Below, piece after piece: positions 16,184 through 23,154 of a DNA stretch of 23,154 nt. Numbering within the stretch: position 1 is the first letter of the stretch; each line of letters opens with the position of its first letter. The stretch spans positions 1-23,154 of the forward strand of contig JABZGR010000031.1 in assembly GCA_015259125.1 (NCBI GenBank). Direction: 5' to 3'. Both the position numbers and the translations under genes were made by a program. The notes below the pieces were generated by a model. The model had not been told where the DNA came from and ran no database searches. It worked only from the letters and a program-made list of their open reading frames with translations. Source of the stretch: Alloprevotella tannerae. Its GTDB lineage: Bacteria; Bacteroidota; Bacteroidia; Bacteroidales; Bacteroidaceae.

Positions 16184-16651
16184 AATGGCTTCGTTGAGTA
16201 TGTCTTGATGATCAAAAGCTAAGGGTGGCAGGTCCTTTAATGGGAACCAAGCGGCTTCAGCTGCATCATCTGCAGCTTGCGGCCGGTGCTGCTGAGGATC
16301 TGCTACGCCCCAAAAGGCAATAGATATTGTGCGACCGCGTGGATCTCTGTCCACCTTGGTAAATGCTCCAATCTGATGGAGTGTAATACCGGAAATTGTC
16401 GTCTCTTCGCTCAATTCTCGCAAAGCGCCCGTTGGGGCGTCTTCATCTATATTGAGAAATCCACCTGGAAAAGCCCACTGCCCTTGAAAGGGAGGGTGCT
16501 TGCGCCGAATTAACAACACGCTGGCATCAATCGATAGCTGACTGAAGATGACGCAATCTGTCGTTACGGCCGGCCGAGGATATTTGTAAGTATAAGCATT
16601 CACGATGAAATTATTCTTTTTAGAGGAAAAGTTGCCGCTGTGCGCAGACAT
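16163..16651 (-). CDS. Nudix hydrolase
   Basis: Nudix enzymes hydrolyse nucleoside diphosphates linked to another group, using divalent metal. In this 162-residue protein the Nudix box runs from Gly64 to Ile86: GFLNIDEDAPTGALRELSEE fits G-x5-E-x7-REL-x-EE, with metal-binding Glu79, Glu82 and Glu83. The usual Gly before the final hydrophobic residue is replaced by Thr85. The preceding YPRPAVTTDCVIF and LLIRRKHPPFQGQWAFPGG segments resemble ADP-ribose/NADH-type Nudix proteins, but the substrate cannot be fixed. Residues 1-20 are a variable extension, and Met1 is the only good start. It appears to be a single-gene unit with its own terminator. Confidence 0.92.
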   Translation of the reverse strand: MSAHSGNFSSKKNNFIVNAYTYKYPRPAVTTDCVIFSQLSIDASVLLIRRKHPPFQGQWAFPGGFLNIDEDAPTGALRELSEETTISGITLHQIGAFTKVDRDPRGRTISIAFWGVADPQQHRPQAADDAAEAAWFPLKDLPPLAFDHQDILNEAIKQAALL

Positions 16652-16761
16652 TTCGCCGCGATAATCGGATGGTGTCCTTTATAAATAGTGTGACGTCAAA
16701 TCTCTTACGCATTTGGGGAGCGATCAACTTGTTATGCTTATCAATGCTTGCAACTATCGGA

Positions 16762-16965
16762 TTATTTCTTGTGCCTGTTGGCGCGGCGTTGTCGGATATC
16801 GGCCTTCTTTTTTGCAGATCCGCTGCCGTGAGCGCCGGTGATATATCCTTTTCGCTTAGCCTTAGTCTTTACTTTACCTTTGTCTTGCCGGCCGCTTCCG
16901 CTTCCTCGGAAGACGAAACCATTCAAGAGGGCTTGCTCTATTTCGGTCTTGTCGGCTTCTCTCAT
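16762..16965 (-). CDS. Small basic protein of unknown function
   Basis: This 67-residue ORF starts with MREADKTEIEQALLNGFVFRGSG and then becomes Lys/Arg/Gly-rich, with two GSGS stretches, ending RQRRANRHKK. The charge suggests nucleic-acid or ribosome binding, but I recognise no family. The frame is open further upstream to 17094, yet that extension lies inside the purH-like gene, so the ATG at 16965, 16 bp after that gene's stop, is the sensible start. An opposite-strand frame (16669-16980) is hydrophobic and is likely its shadow. Position and spacing support co-transcription with the AICAR transformylase. Confidence 0.5.
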   Translation of the reverse strand: MREADKTEIEQALLNGFVFRGSGSGRQDKGKVKTKAKRKGYITGAHGSGSAKKKADIRQRRANRHKK

Positions 16966-16981
16966 AATCTCAAAATCTAAT

Positions 16982-18163
16982 TTAGTGATGGAATAAGCGC
17001 ACGCCGGTAAAGGCCATGGCAATATTGTATTTGTCGCAGGTTTCGATAACATTATCATCACGCACACTGCCTCCTGCTTGCGCCACATAAGCAACGCCGC
17101 TGCGGTGAGCGCGCTCTATATTGTCGCCGAAGGGGAAGAAAGCATCTGAACCCAGGCTGACGCCGGTATTTTGACTGATCCAAGTATGCTTTTCTTCTCT
17201 ACTCAGAGGCTCGGGACGCGTAGTAAAAAAGCGTTGCCATTCTCCTTCTTTCAATACATCTTCGTAGTCGTCGGAGATATACAAGTCGATGGTGTTGTCT
17301 CTATCAGCTCTTCTGATGCCATTAACCCAAGGTAGGTTGAGCACTTTCGGATGCTGGCGTAACCACCATATATCTGCTTTATTGCCGGCCAGACGTGTGC
17401 AGTGGATGCGGCTTTGTTGTCCGGCACCAATTCCGATGGCCTGCCCGTCTTTTACGTAGCATACGGAGTTGCTCTGTGTATATTTCAGCGTAATGAGCGC
17501 TATTTTCAAATCTCTGATAGCTTCTGCAGGGAAGGTTTGGTTCTTTGTCGGGATATTAGCAAATAGGTTGTCGTCGTTAAGATTGACTTCGTTGCGCAAT
17601 TGTTCAAACGTGATACCGTAAACCTGTTTGCGCTCCATCGGAGCCGGTGTATACGTGGTATCAATTTGCAAGACATTATAAGTGCCTTTACGCTTTTCGC
17701 GAAGTATTTCCAAAGCTTCTTCCGTGTAGCTTGGCGCAATGACGCCGTCAGATACTTCTCGCTTGATCAGTAATGCGGTCGCGAGGTCGCAAGTATCGGA
17801 GAGCGCAATAAAATCACCATAAGAAGACATGCGATCTGCGCCACGTGCTCGAGCATAAGCGCAAGCAATAGGCGATAATTCTACTTTTAAATCATCAACA
17901 AAGTAGATTTTCTTGAGTATATCTGAAAGCGGAAGACCGATGGCTGCGCCTGCCGGCGAAACATGCTTGAAAGAAGTAGCTGCCGGAAGCCCCGTTGCCT
18001 CCTTTAATTCCTTTACAAGTTGCCAACCATTCAGCGCATCTAAGAAATTAATGTATCCCGGTCGCCCGTTCAATACAGTTATGGGGAGCTCTTCGCCCTC
18101 TATTAGTAATTTTGCCGGTTTTTGGTTAGGATTACAACCGTATTTCAGTTCAAATTCTTTCAT
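16982..18163 (-). CDS. AICAR transformylase, stand-alone (PurH C-terminal domain)
   Basis: It should catalyse the formyltetrahydrofolate-dependent formylation of AICAR to FAICAR, the penultimate step of IMP synthesis. The 393-residue protein covers only the transformylase part. KYGCNPNQKPA opens it, Lys66-His67 in SFKHVSPAGAA match the catalytic KH of PurH, and SDAFFPFGDNIERAHRSGV plus GGSVRDDNVIETCDKYNIAMAFTGVRLFHH are the classic PurH C-terminus. The IMP cyclohydrolase domain is absent, so that step needs another gene. The open frame extends to 18214, but the promoter at 18195-18224 places transcription start downstream of that ATG, so Met at 18163 is chosen. Confidence 0.92.
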   Translation of the reverse strand: MKEFELKYGCNPNQKPAKLLIEGEELPITVLNGRPGYINFLDALNGWQLVKELKEATGLPAATSFKHVSPAGAAIGLPLSDILKKIYFVDDLKVELSPIACAYARARGADRMSSYGDFIALSDTCDLATALLIKREVSDGVIAPSYTEEALEILREKRKGTYNVLQIDTTYTPAPMERKQVYGITFEQLRNEVNLNDDNLFANIPTKNQTFPAEAIRDLKIALITLKYTQSNSVCYVKDGQAIGIGAGQQSRIHCTRLAGNKADIWWLRQHPKVLNLPWVNGIRRADRDNTIDLYISDDYEDVLKEGEWQRFFTTRPEPLSREEKHTWISQNTGVSLGSDAFFPFGDNIERAHRSGVAYVAQAGGSVRDDNVIETCDKYNIAMAFTGVRLFHH

Positions 18164-18194
18164 TGGGTATGCGTTATCTTTGATATTATGTGTG

Positions 18195-18224
18195 CGAAGG
18201 TACGATAAAAACAAAGAAAGGCAA
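18195..18224 (-). promoter_or_regulatory. Bacteroidetes-type promoter of the AICAR transformylase gene
   Basis: The minus strand reads TTG (18222-18224), 19 bp, then TACCTTCG (18195-18202). The -7 box has one mismatch, the same TTCG variant seen for the zapB-like promoter. The -33 triplet lies inside the terminator stem of htrA. Confidence 0.5.
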
Positions 18225-18247
18225 AAGAATGAATTCTTCTTTTGCCT
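18207..18247 (-). terminator. Rho-independent terminator of htrA
   Basis: A perfect 11-bp stem (AGGCAAAAGAA at 18219-18229 with TTCTTTTGCCT at 18237-18247) has a 7-nt loop. On the minus strand it is followed by TTTCTTTGTTTT. It begins 20 bp past the htrA stop. Confidence 0.85.
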
Positions 18248-18267
18248 CTCTATTGCGCGAAATAGCT

Positions 18268-19719
18268 TTAGCGCCGTCTTTCCGTACGCTTTGCTTTGTT
18301 GCTATCTAATTCTATGGTGAAACTCTTATTGATTCCGCTCTGTGTTTTTGCACGAATCCAAAGCACACGGTCGTTACTCATATTTGTAGTTTTGACTGCC
18401 TCGTTGAAATCTTCAGGCGTGTTGAGCACTTTATCGTTTATCTGCAAAAGAATAAGACCCTTGGTGACGCCGACATCCTTCATTTTTCCGTCGCGTACAG
18501 CCGTTACGACTAAACCGTTGTTTAGTGCTAGCTCCTCTTTCTCATTTGTGGTGAGCGGTCTAAGAGCTACGCCCAACTGATCCACGTCTACGCTTTCCAA
18601 AAGGCTTGTCGTGCCTTGCGCATTACGCAAAGTGAGCGTTGCGGTGTGTGTGCGCTTGTCACGAATATAAGTGATTGTAACTTTATCTCCGGGTTTGTGG
18701 CTCGCCATAATCTCTTGCAGCTCGCCAAATTTCGTTACGTTTCTTCCATCCATCGCAGTAATGACGTCGCCGGCCTTTAATCCGCCTTCTTGAGCTGCAC
18801 CATCAGAACTTACCTCTGCGAGATAGACGCCTTTGGTTGTACCTAAGTCTGCATCTTTCCCTTTTTCTTTCTGCAAATCTATATAGGTCGAAACGTCTTG
18901 TCCGGTAAAGCCGAGCAGCGCGCGTTGCACAGTTCCGTATTTCTTCAAATCTGCGACGACTTTATTCATAATGCTCGTCGGAATAGCAAATCCATAGCCC
19001 GTGTAAGAGCCTGTTTGAGAATAAATCTGGGCATTTATACCCACCAGTTCCCCACGCGTATTGACTAAAGCGCCACCGGAGTTTCCGGGGTTAATAGCTG
19101 CGTCAGTTTGGATAAATGATTCGATGCCTTCACCGCCTACTGTGCGCGCTTTAGCACTAACAATGCCGGCTGTAACCGTAGAAGTTAAACTGAAAGGATT
19201 ACCAATGGCCAATACCCATTCACCTAACTTCAAGTTGTCCGAATTGCCGACTATTATGGGTTGAAGATCCTTTGCTTCAATCTTGATGAGTGCCAAGTCG
19301 GTCTTTTTATCCGCGCCGATAATGCGAGCTTTATATTCGCGATTATCGTTTAGTTTTACCATCAGCTCATCTGCCCCGTCCACGACGTGATTATTGGTGA
19401 CGATATAGCCGTCTTTGCTGAGGATAACGCCTGATCCTGCGCCTTGTCGTTTCGGAGTTTGGTATTGTCTGCGTTGGCCTCTGCTGCTCGGGTCTCCAAA
19501 ACTAAACGGTCCGAAGTTGAAAAAGTCTTCAAAAGGATCAGAACCCTCTATCGTTTGTGTCTTACTGTTAATAGTGACTTTGATGAATACGACCGAATTG
19601 ACGGACTTTTCTGCCGCATAGGTCAAATCTACAGGTGTTTGTGCCGAAGCTACAGTCATCTGCATCGGAGCAAAGTTCAAGGCAAACGCAGTAGCTGCAA
19701 TCAAAAATACTTTTTTCAT
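18268..19719 (-). CDS. htrA: Periplasmic serine protease HtrA/DegP family
   Basis: HtrA degrades or refolds damaged envelope proteins. The 483-residue protein has a signal peptide (residues 1 to about 26, ending ASA-Q). The trypsin-like domain carries the triad His111 (VTNNHVVDGA), Asp141 (KKTDLALIKI) and Ser214 (NPGNSGGALV). PDZ1 spans about 255-360 and PDZ2 about 375-470. The loop between the signal peptide and the protease core carries DPFEDFFNFGPFSFGDPSSRG, the usual variable acidic/aromatic LA-loop region. It is followed by a strong terminator and preceded by a 228-bp gap with a candidate -7 element, so it is probably monocistronic. The gene name follows family usage; degP or degQ would be equally acceptable. 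Confidence 0.96.
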   Translation of the reverse strand: MKKVFLIAATAFALNFAPMQMTVASAQTPVDLTYAAEKSVNSVVFIKVTINSKTQTIEGSDPFEDFFNFGPFSFGDPSSRGQRRQYQTPKRQGAGSGVILSKDGYIVTNNHVVDGADELMVKLNDNREYKARIIGADKKTDLALIKIEAKDLQPIIVGNSDNLKLGEWVLAIGNPFSLTSTVTAGIVSAKARTVGGEGIESFIQTDAAINPGNSGGALVNTRGELVGINAQIYSQTGSYTGYGFAIPTSIMNKVVADLKKYGTVQRALLGFTGQDVSTYIDLQKEKGKDADLGTTKGVYLAEVSSDGAAQEGGLKAGDVITAMDGRNVTKFGELQEIMASHKPGDKVTITYIRDKRTHTATLTLRNAQGTTSLLESVDVDQLGVALRPLTTNEKEELALNNGLVVTAVRDGKMKDVGVTKGLILLQINDKVLNTPEDFNEAVKTTNMSNDRVLWIRAKTQSGINKSFTIELDSNKAKRTERRR

Positions 19720-19814
19720 ACTGTGATCTTTTTTCTTTCGTCTTTTTTGTCTTTTCTATAAAACGAGAAGTTGCAGGAAATAGTATTGAGAACCCCTCAT
19801 TTGTTGCTGAAGTA

Positions 19815-19822
19815 CAAAAATA
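19815..19822 (-). promoter_or_regulatory. Candidate -7 element of the htrA promoter
   Basis: The minus strand reads TATTTTTG, identical to the lplA -7 box. No TTG is found at the expected -33 spacing. It would give a leader of about 90 nt. Confidence 0.35.
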
Positions 19823-19947
19823 GCGTGGCTGATCCCCAATCGTATTTCGCGCAAAGCGGAAAATGCAGGTTTCCTATCATCTTTAAATCTTCTTAGGCCC
19901 TTAATTGCTGAAAAATGAACTTTAGTGGCACTTGAAAGATCGCTTTT

Positions 19948-20487
19948 TTAGATTACATTTCCGCTCTTTTGCATCTCTATGGTTGTCCGCTGCGGCTTCT
20001 CGTTCACAGTTAAAGTCAGCTTTTCACTGCTTAGCGTCATTGTTTGTTCTTTATAAGGGCGCTCATAGCCGAAGAATTCTTCAAAAGGGTCAGCTTCTCT
20101 TTCATACTTTCGCACACTGATGGTATATTTCATTGGAGGAATGAGCACCTTGTTTGGTTTTTCTGGAAGAAAGGCGTATTGATCCAAAAGGAAAACATTA
20201 TATAATTTCCCGTTCTCTTGTGTACGGTTGATGTAATATACCTTTCCGCCGGTAAGTCTCTCAATATTGTATCCTTTCAGAGTTAATTCCGGTCCTGCTT
20301 GTCTGACGCGTTCTACATCTTGGGTTGTATAGAGATAGATTGATATTAAAATTTTTTGTCCGGCGACAAGTTCTTTTGGTTCTGACTGTGTACGAATGAA
20401 TGTTTCCGGTGCTTTTTCTGCGGCCATTGTCGTAAACAGAAACCAACAGAACAAAGGGAGTATGTATCTTATATTTATATGTGTCAT
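19948..20487 (-). CDS. Short BatD-like protein
   Basis: The 179-residue product begins MTHINIRYILPLFCWFLFTTMAAEKAPETF, an N-terminal signal peptide or anchor. Next comes one immunoglobulin-like region (RTQSEPKELVAGQKILISIYLYT...LKGYNIERLTGG...) that resembles the first domain of BatD, the Bacteroidetes aerotolerance protein. Full BatD proteins are several times longer, so this is a single-domain relative or a reduced copy. The frame extends to 20520, but the ATG at 20487 overlaps the nadE stop as ATGA and puts the signal peptide at the N-terminus, so it is preferred. It is probably co-transcribed with nadE. No batA, batB or moxR gene is nearby. Function unknown. Confidence 0.75.
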   Translation of the reverse strand: MTHINIRYILPLFCWFLFTTMAAEKAPETFIRTQSEPKELVAGQKILISIYLYTTQDVERVRQAGPELTLKGYNIERLTGGKVYYINRTQENGKLYNVFLLDQYAFLPEKPNKVLIPPMKYTISVRKYEREADPFEEFFGYERPYKEQTMTLSSEKLTLTVNEKPQRTTIEMQKSGNVI

Positions 20488-22448
20488 CGCGTTGCTGGGT
20501 TTGGAGTAAGTGAGTCGCACTCTTTCAGCCAGTCTGTCGCTGTTGCATCAGAGGGCATTCGCCAAAGTCCGCGCGGACTCAAAGAACAACTGCCGACCAT
20601 CGGACCATCGGGCAAACAACTACGCTTAAATTGCTGTGTAAAGAAGCGGTGCAGGAATGTGCGGAGCCATTTTAGAATAACCGCGGGTTGAAATTGTGCT
20701 ACGCGTGGGTTATTGCCATCAAAGGCAGCGCAGGCTAAGTTGAAAACCTTTGAAGGGCGAGAGCCATTGTGTAAGAAATGATATAAGAAGAAGTCGTGTA
20801 ATTCATATGGGCCTACGAGATCTTCAGTCTTTTGCACGATCTGCCCGTCTTTATCTGCAGGAATTAGTTCCGGACTTATCGGTGTGTCGAGCACATCTAT
20901 CAAGGTAGCGCTTATTTCATCGTCTGCTGTATGTCGAGCCACGTAAGCTACAAGATGGCGCACTAAAGTTTTGGGAATAGAAGCATTAACACCATACATC
21001 GACATATGGTCGCCGTTGTAGGTAGCCCAGCCTAAAGCCAATTCGCTCAAGTCGCCCGTCCCGATAACTAATCCACTCATTTGGTTGGCCGCATCCATCA
21101 GAATCTGCGTTCGTTCGCGCGCCTGCCCGTTCTCATAGACGACATCGTGCGAAGCCATATCTGCGCCCAAATCTTTGAAATGCTGTTCGCAAGCAGCGCG
21201 AATGCTGATCTCGCGTATGGTAATGCCCAAGCCTTTCATCAGTTTTAACGCATTATTATACGTGCGATCAGTTGTACCAAAGCCCGGCATGGTAATCCCG
21301 ACTATGTCCGCACGATCCCGCCCCAACAAATCAAAGGTGCGTGTGCAGACAAGCAGCGCCAATGTTGAGTCTAATCCACCACTGATGCCTACTACGGCAG
21401 TTTTTGCATTGGTATGCTGCAAGCGTTGTGCCAAGCTGAGGCTTTGAATGTGCAGAATTTCTTCACATCTGTCGGCCAATTCGTCGCCTTCAGGCACAAA
21501 CGGAAGCGGATTTACGGAGCGCAGTAGCGCAGCTTTTGTCTCCGAATTTCTTTGTGGCAGAGCGATGATGGTTGGAGCTAAGGTGTGTGGTTGGGGGCTT
21601 GTGTGGAATGATGTGTTGACCATTCTTTCATGCCTTAGTTGCACGACATCAATATCGCTGAAAATGAACTGCGCATCTAACGTGTAGCGTTGACTTTCAG
21701 CAAGAATGTTTCCGTTTTCAGCAATTAAGTCAGCACCGCTAAAGACAAGGTCTTGCGTACTCTCGCCAAATCCTGCGCCGGCATAGATGTAACCACAATG
21801 GCAGCGGGCACTTTGTCCGGCCACTAAAGCGCGGCGATAGGCGTGTTTGCCTGTTAATTCGTTGCTGGCACTTAAGTTAAAGATAATCTCTGCGCCTTGT
21901 TGTGCCAAGTAAGTCGAAGGTGGTTGAGGCGCCCACAGATCTTCGCAGATCTCCACGCCAAATGAGAAGCGCGGCGTTTGGAAAATGAGGCCGGCACTGA
22001 CCGGAATCGTCTCTCCTTCAAGCGTTATTGTGGCGTCCTTCTCCAAAATAAAAGCAGAGGAGAACCAGCGTGCTTCATAAAATTCCCGATAGTTGGGGAT
22101 ATAAGATTTGGGTACGATACCATAAATATGGCCATCGCAGATAACGGCGGCGCAATTAAACAATCGGCCGCGTAGTTGCAGAGGAAGCCCGACTAAAACA
22201 ATGACGCGTAGGCCTTTGGTTGCAGCCCGCAAATCAGCTAATGCTTGCAATGATTGTTTGAGTAGCAAATCTTGCTGAAAAAGATCTTGGCAAGTATAAG
22301 CCGTTAAGCAAAGTTCTGGACAGCACACAGCATCGCAGCCTTCTGCCTCGGCGCGGCGAACGACGGCTATCAGTTGCTCTTGATTATAGGTGCAGTCGGC
22401 TACTTTTACTTTCGGGGTAGCAGCGGCCACTTTTATGAAATCTTCCAT
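20484..22448 (-). CDS. nadE: Glutamine-dependent NAD+ synthase
   Basis: This enzyme makes NAD+ from deamido-NAD+ and ATP, taking ammonia from glutamine. The 654-residue protein has an N-terminal nitrilase-type glutaminase with triad Glu45 (CCPELCLTAY), Lys114 (VPKSYIPNYREFYEARWF) and Cys168 (GVEICEDLW). A C-terminal synthetase follows with the ATP-binding loop SGGLDS at 356-361 and GTGDLSELALGWATYNGDHMSMYGVNASIPKTLV. The frame is open to 22511, but the promoter -7 box at 22472-22479 lies between that ATG and the Met at 22448, so the shorter form is chosen. It overlaps the BatD-like gene by 4 bp. Confidence 0.96.
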   Translation of the reverse strand: MEDFIKVAAATPKVKVADCTYNQEQLIAVVRRAEAEGCDAVCCPELCLTAYTCQDLFQQDLLLKQSLQALADLRAATKGLRVIVLVGLPLQLRGRLFNCAAVICDGHIYGIVPKSYIPNYREFYEARWFSSAFILEKDATITLEGETIPVSAGLIFQTPRFSFGVEICEDLWAPQPPSTYLAQQGAEIIFNLSASNELTGKHAYRRALVAGQSARCHCGYIYAGAGFGESTQDLVFSGADLIAENGNILAESQRYTLDAQFIFSDIDVVQLRHERMVNTSFHTSPQPHTLAPTIIALPQRNSETKAALLRSVNPLPFVPEGDELADRCEEILHIQSLSLAQRLQHTNAKTAVVGISGGLDSTLALLVCTRTFDLLGRDRADIVGITMPGFGTTDRTYNNALKLMKGLGITIREISIRAACEQHFKDLGADMASHDVVYENGQARERTQILMDAANQMSGLVIGTGDLSELALGWATYNGDHMSMYGVNASIPKTLVRHLVAYVARHTADDEISATLIDVLDTPISPELIPADKDGQIVQKTEDLVGPYELHDFFLYHFLHNGSRPSKVFNLACAAFDGNNPRVAQFQPAVILKWLRTFLHRFFTQQFKRSCLPDGPMVGSCSLSPRGLWRMPSDATATDWLKECDSLTPNPATR

Positions 22449-22471
22449 CGAATTTTTACATATAGATAGCG

Positions 22472-22502
22472 CAAAGTTAATAGAATAGATGCTAAGCACA
22501 AA
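22472..22502 (-). promoter_or_regulatory. Bacteroidetes-type promoter of nadE
   Basis: The minus strand reads TTTG (22499-22502), 19 bp, then TAACTTTG (22472-22479), a full consensus match. Transcription should start near 22465, giving a leader of about 17 nt and excluding the upstream ATG at 22511. Confidence 0.7.
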
Positions 22503-22844
22503 GTTCTGCAAAGCCTTTTGCCGCTGCGCCGTCTTTACTGCGTCTGCTTTAGTAGGTATCAGACAAACGGAAAGTCTGCAGGAGGGTAGTAGGTAAGGTA
22601 AATCTTGCGGACAATAAAAGCCTTGGCATCGCTTTCTGCAAATCCGGTTTAGCTGCCAATGTTTATGGTCTCTTCAATGACAAAGATTGAGGATCATAAA
22701 ATATAGGGTCGAAATCCTGACTTCCTATTTTCATCTTTATGAGACTGTGATTTCTCTTACAATATCAATATAATTAATGATATAATGTCTGTTGTTCACT
22801 TGGTATATAGCGATATTTTATGTTTTCTTTTTCATTCTTCCATT

Positions 22845-22927
22845 GTTTGCCGGCACCAAACGATGGTTTGCTCGGGCCAAACGATGGTTTGCTGGCATCA
22901 AACGATAGTTTGCTCGGGCCAAACGAC
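22845..22927 (+). repeat. Tandem array of four 21-bp palindromic units (family 1)
   Basis: GTTTG starts at 22845, 22866, 22887 and 22908, an exact 21-bp period. Each unit is GTTTG, a 7-base GC-rich core (CCGGCAC, CTCGGGC, CTGGCAT, CTCGGGC), CAAAC, and spacer GATG, GATG or GATA, ending GAC. Arms are invariant while cores vary. It is the same element as 8422-8509 but in the opposite orientation, and both have exactly four units. Confidence 0.87.
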
Positions 22928-23034
22928 TCTTCTTGCTTCACAGAAATAGCATAGATTCGACAAAAGAATTAGGTAAATCCGCCTTCTTCGATGCTTATTT
23001 TGTTGTAGCGGAGAATAATAAAGCTATGGTCTAA
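22909..23034 (+). pseudogene. Possible coding relic next to the repeat array
   Basis: A 41-codon frame opens after a TAG inside the array and ends at TAA 23032-23034. Its last part reads ELGKSAFFDAYFVVAENNKAMV, which recalls the end of SPOR-type repeats in Bacteroidetes proteins (DA-hydrophobic-VA). There is no start codon or upstream domain. It may be a decayed gene tail or chance. Confidence 0.15.
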
Positions 23035-23154
23035 AAATCCTGTTATTTTCTGTGTGTGTCCATTGGCTTACGTGGCGAAGCCGGAAGCTTTAGGCTAGCT
23101 TATCAAGTTGGTCGTCAATCAAAGAAAGATTAAAATAAAACAAACGCTCCCGAA

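Larger units (their letters stand above)
22503..23154. other. Intergenic region upstream of nadE, to the right edge
   Basis: It holds the second family 1 repeat array (22845-22924), a possible coding relic (22909-23034) and an AT-rich inverted repeat (ATATCA...TGATAT near 22765-22790). I found no complete gene, tRNA or terminator. Confidence 0.5.

Noticed and set aside
16669..16980. Hydrophobic 103-codon plus-strand ORF
   Set aside because: It is antisense to the small basic ORF. Hydrophobic shadows are expected opposite Lys/Arg-rich codons.
22449..22511. N-terminal extension of NAD synthase
   Set aside because: The promoter -7 box lies inside this segment, so it should not be transcribed from that promoter. 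The family also starts near the Met at 22448.

Overview
The window looks like chromosomal DNA of a Bacteroidales bacterium (phylum Bacteroidota), probably Porphyromonas-like. The evidence is a TonB-dependent receptor with an N-terminal carboxypeptidase-regulatory-like domain, a Wzi-family outer-membrane protein, a BatD-like protein, a glycine decarboxylase split into GcvPA and GcvPB, and promoters that fit the Bacteroidetes pattern TTG-N19/20-TAnnTTTG rather than the E. coli sigma70 pattern. The genus is inference. Every convincing gene lies on the minus strand, so transcription runs from high to low coordinates. I saw no tRNA, rRNA, CRISPR array, complete insertion sequence or prophage.

Reading in the direction of transcription: nadE (NAD+ synthase) with its own promoter overlaps a short BatD-like membrane-associated protein by ATGA (22448-19948). 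A periplasmic HtrA/DegP protease follows (19719-18268) and ends at a strong hairpin terminator. Next come a stand-alone AICAR transformylase (PurH C-terminal domain only) and a small basic ORF (18163-16762), then a Nudix hydrolase whose stop codon sits in the loop of its terminator (16651-16163).

A six-gene operon, lplA-gcvT-gcvH-gcvPA-gcvPB-lpdA (15558-8798), encodes the whole glycine cleavage system plus a lipoate ligase that can lipoylate GcvH. It has a good promoter in front, a perfect 12-bp hairpin between gcvH and gcvPA, and a strong terminator behind lpdA. After it come an unrecognised 212-residue protein (8075-7437) and a cell-division/RNA-decay/envelope cluster: coiled-coil ZapB-like protein, ZapA, RNase Y, Wzi-like protein and lipocalin-like lipoprotein (7338-3122), ending at a terminator. 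A TonB-dependent receptor (2687-363) is last.

The most unusual content is in the long intergenic gaps. Two gaps (8422-8509 and 22845-22924) each hold four tandem 21-bp units of form GTTTG-N7-CAAAC-N4, in opposite orientation. Two others (about 124-200 and 15983-16080) hold a second family with alternating TCGTG/CACGA boxes about 22 bp apart. These short palindromic arrays sit between convincing genes, and I cannot assign them a known function.
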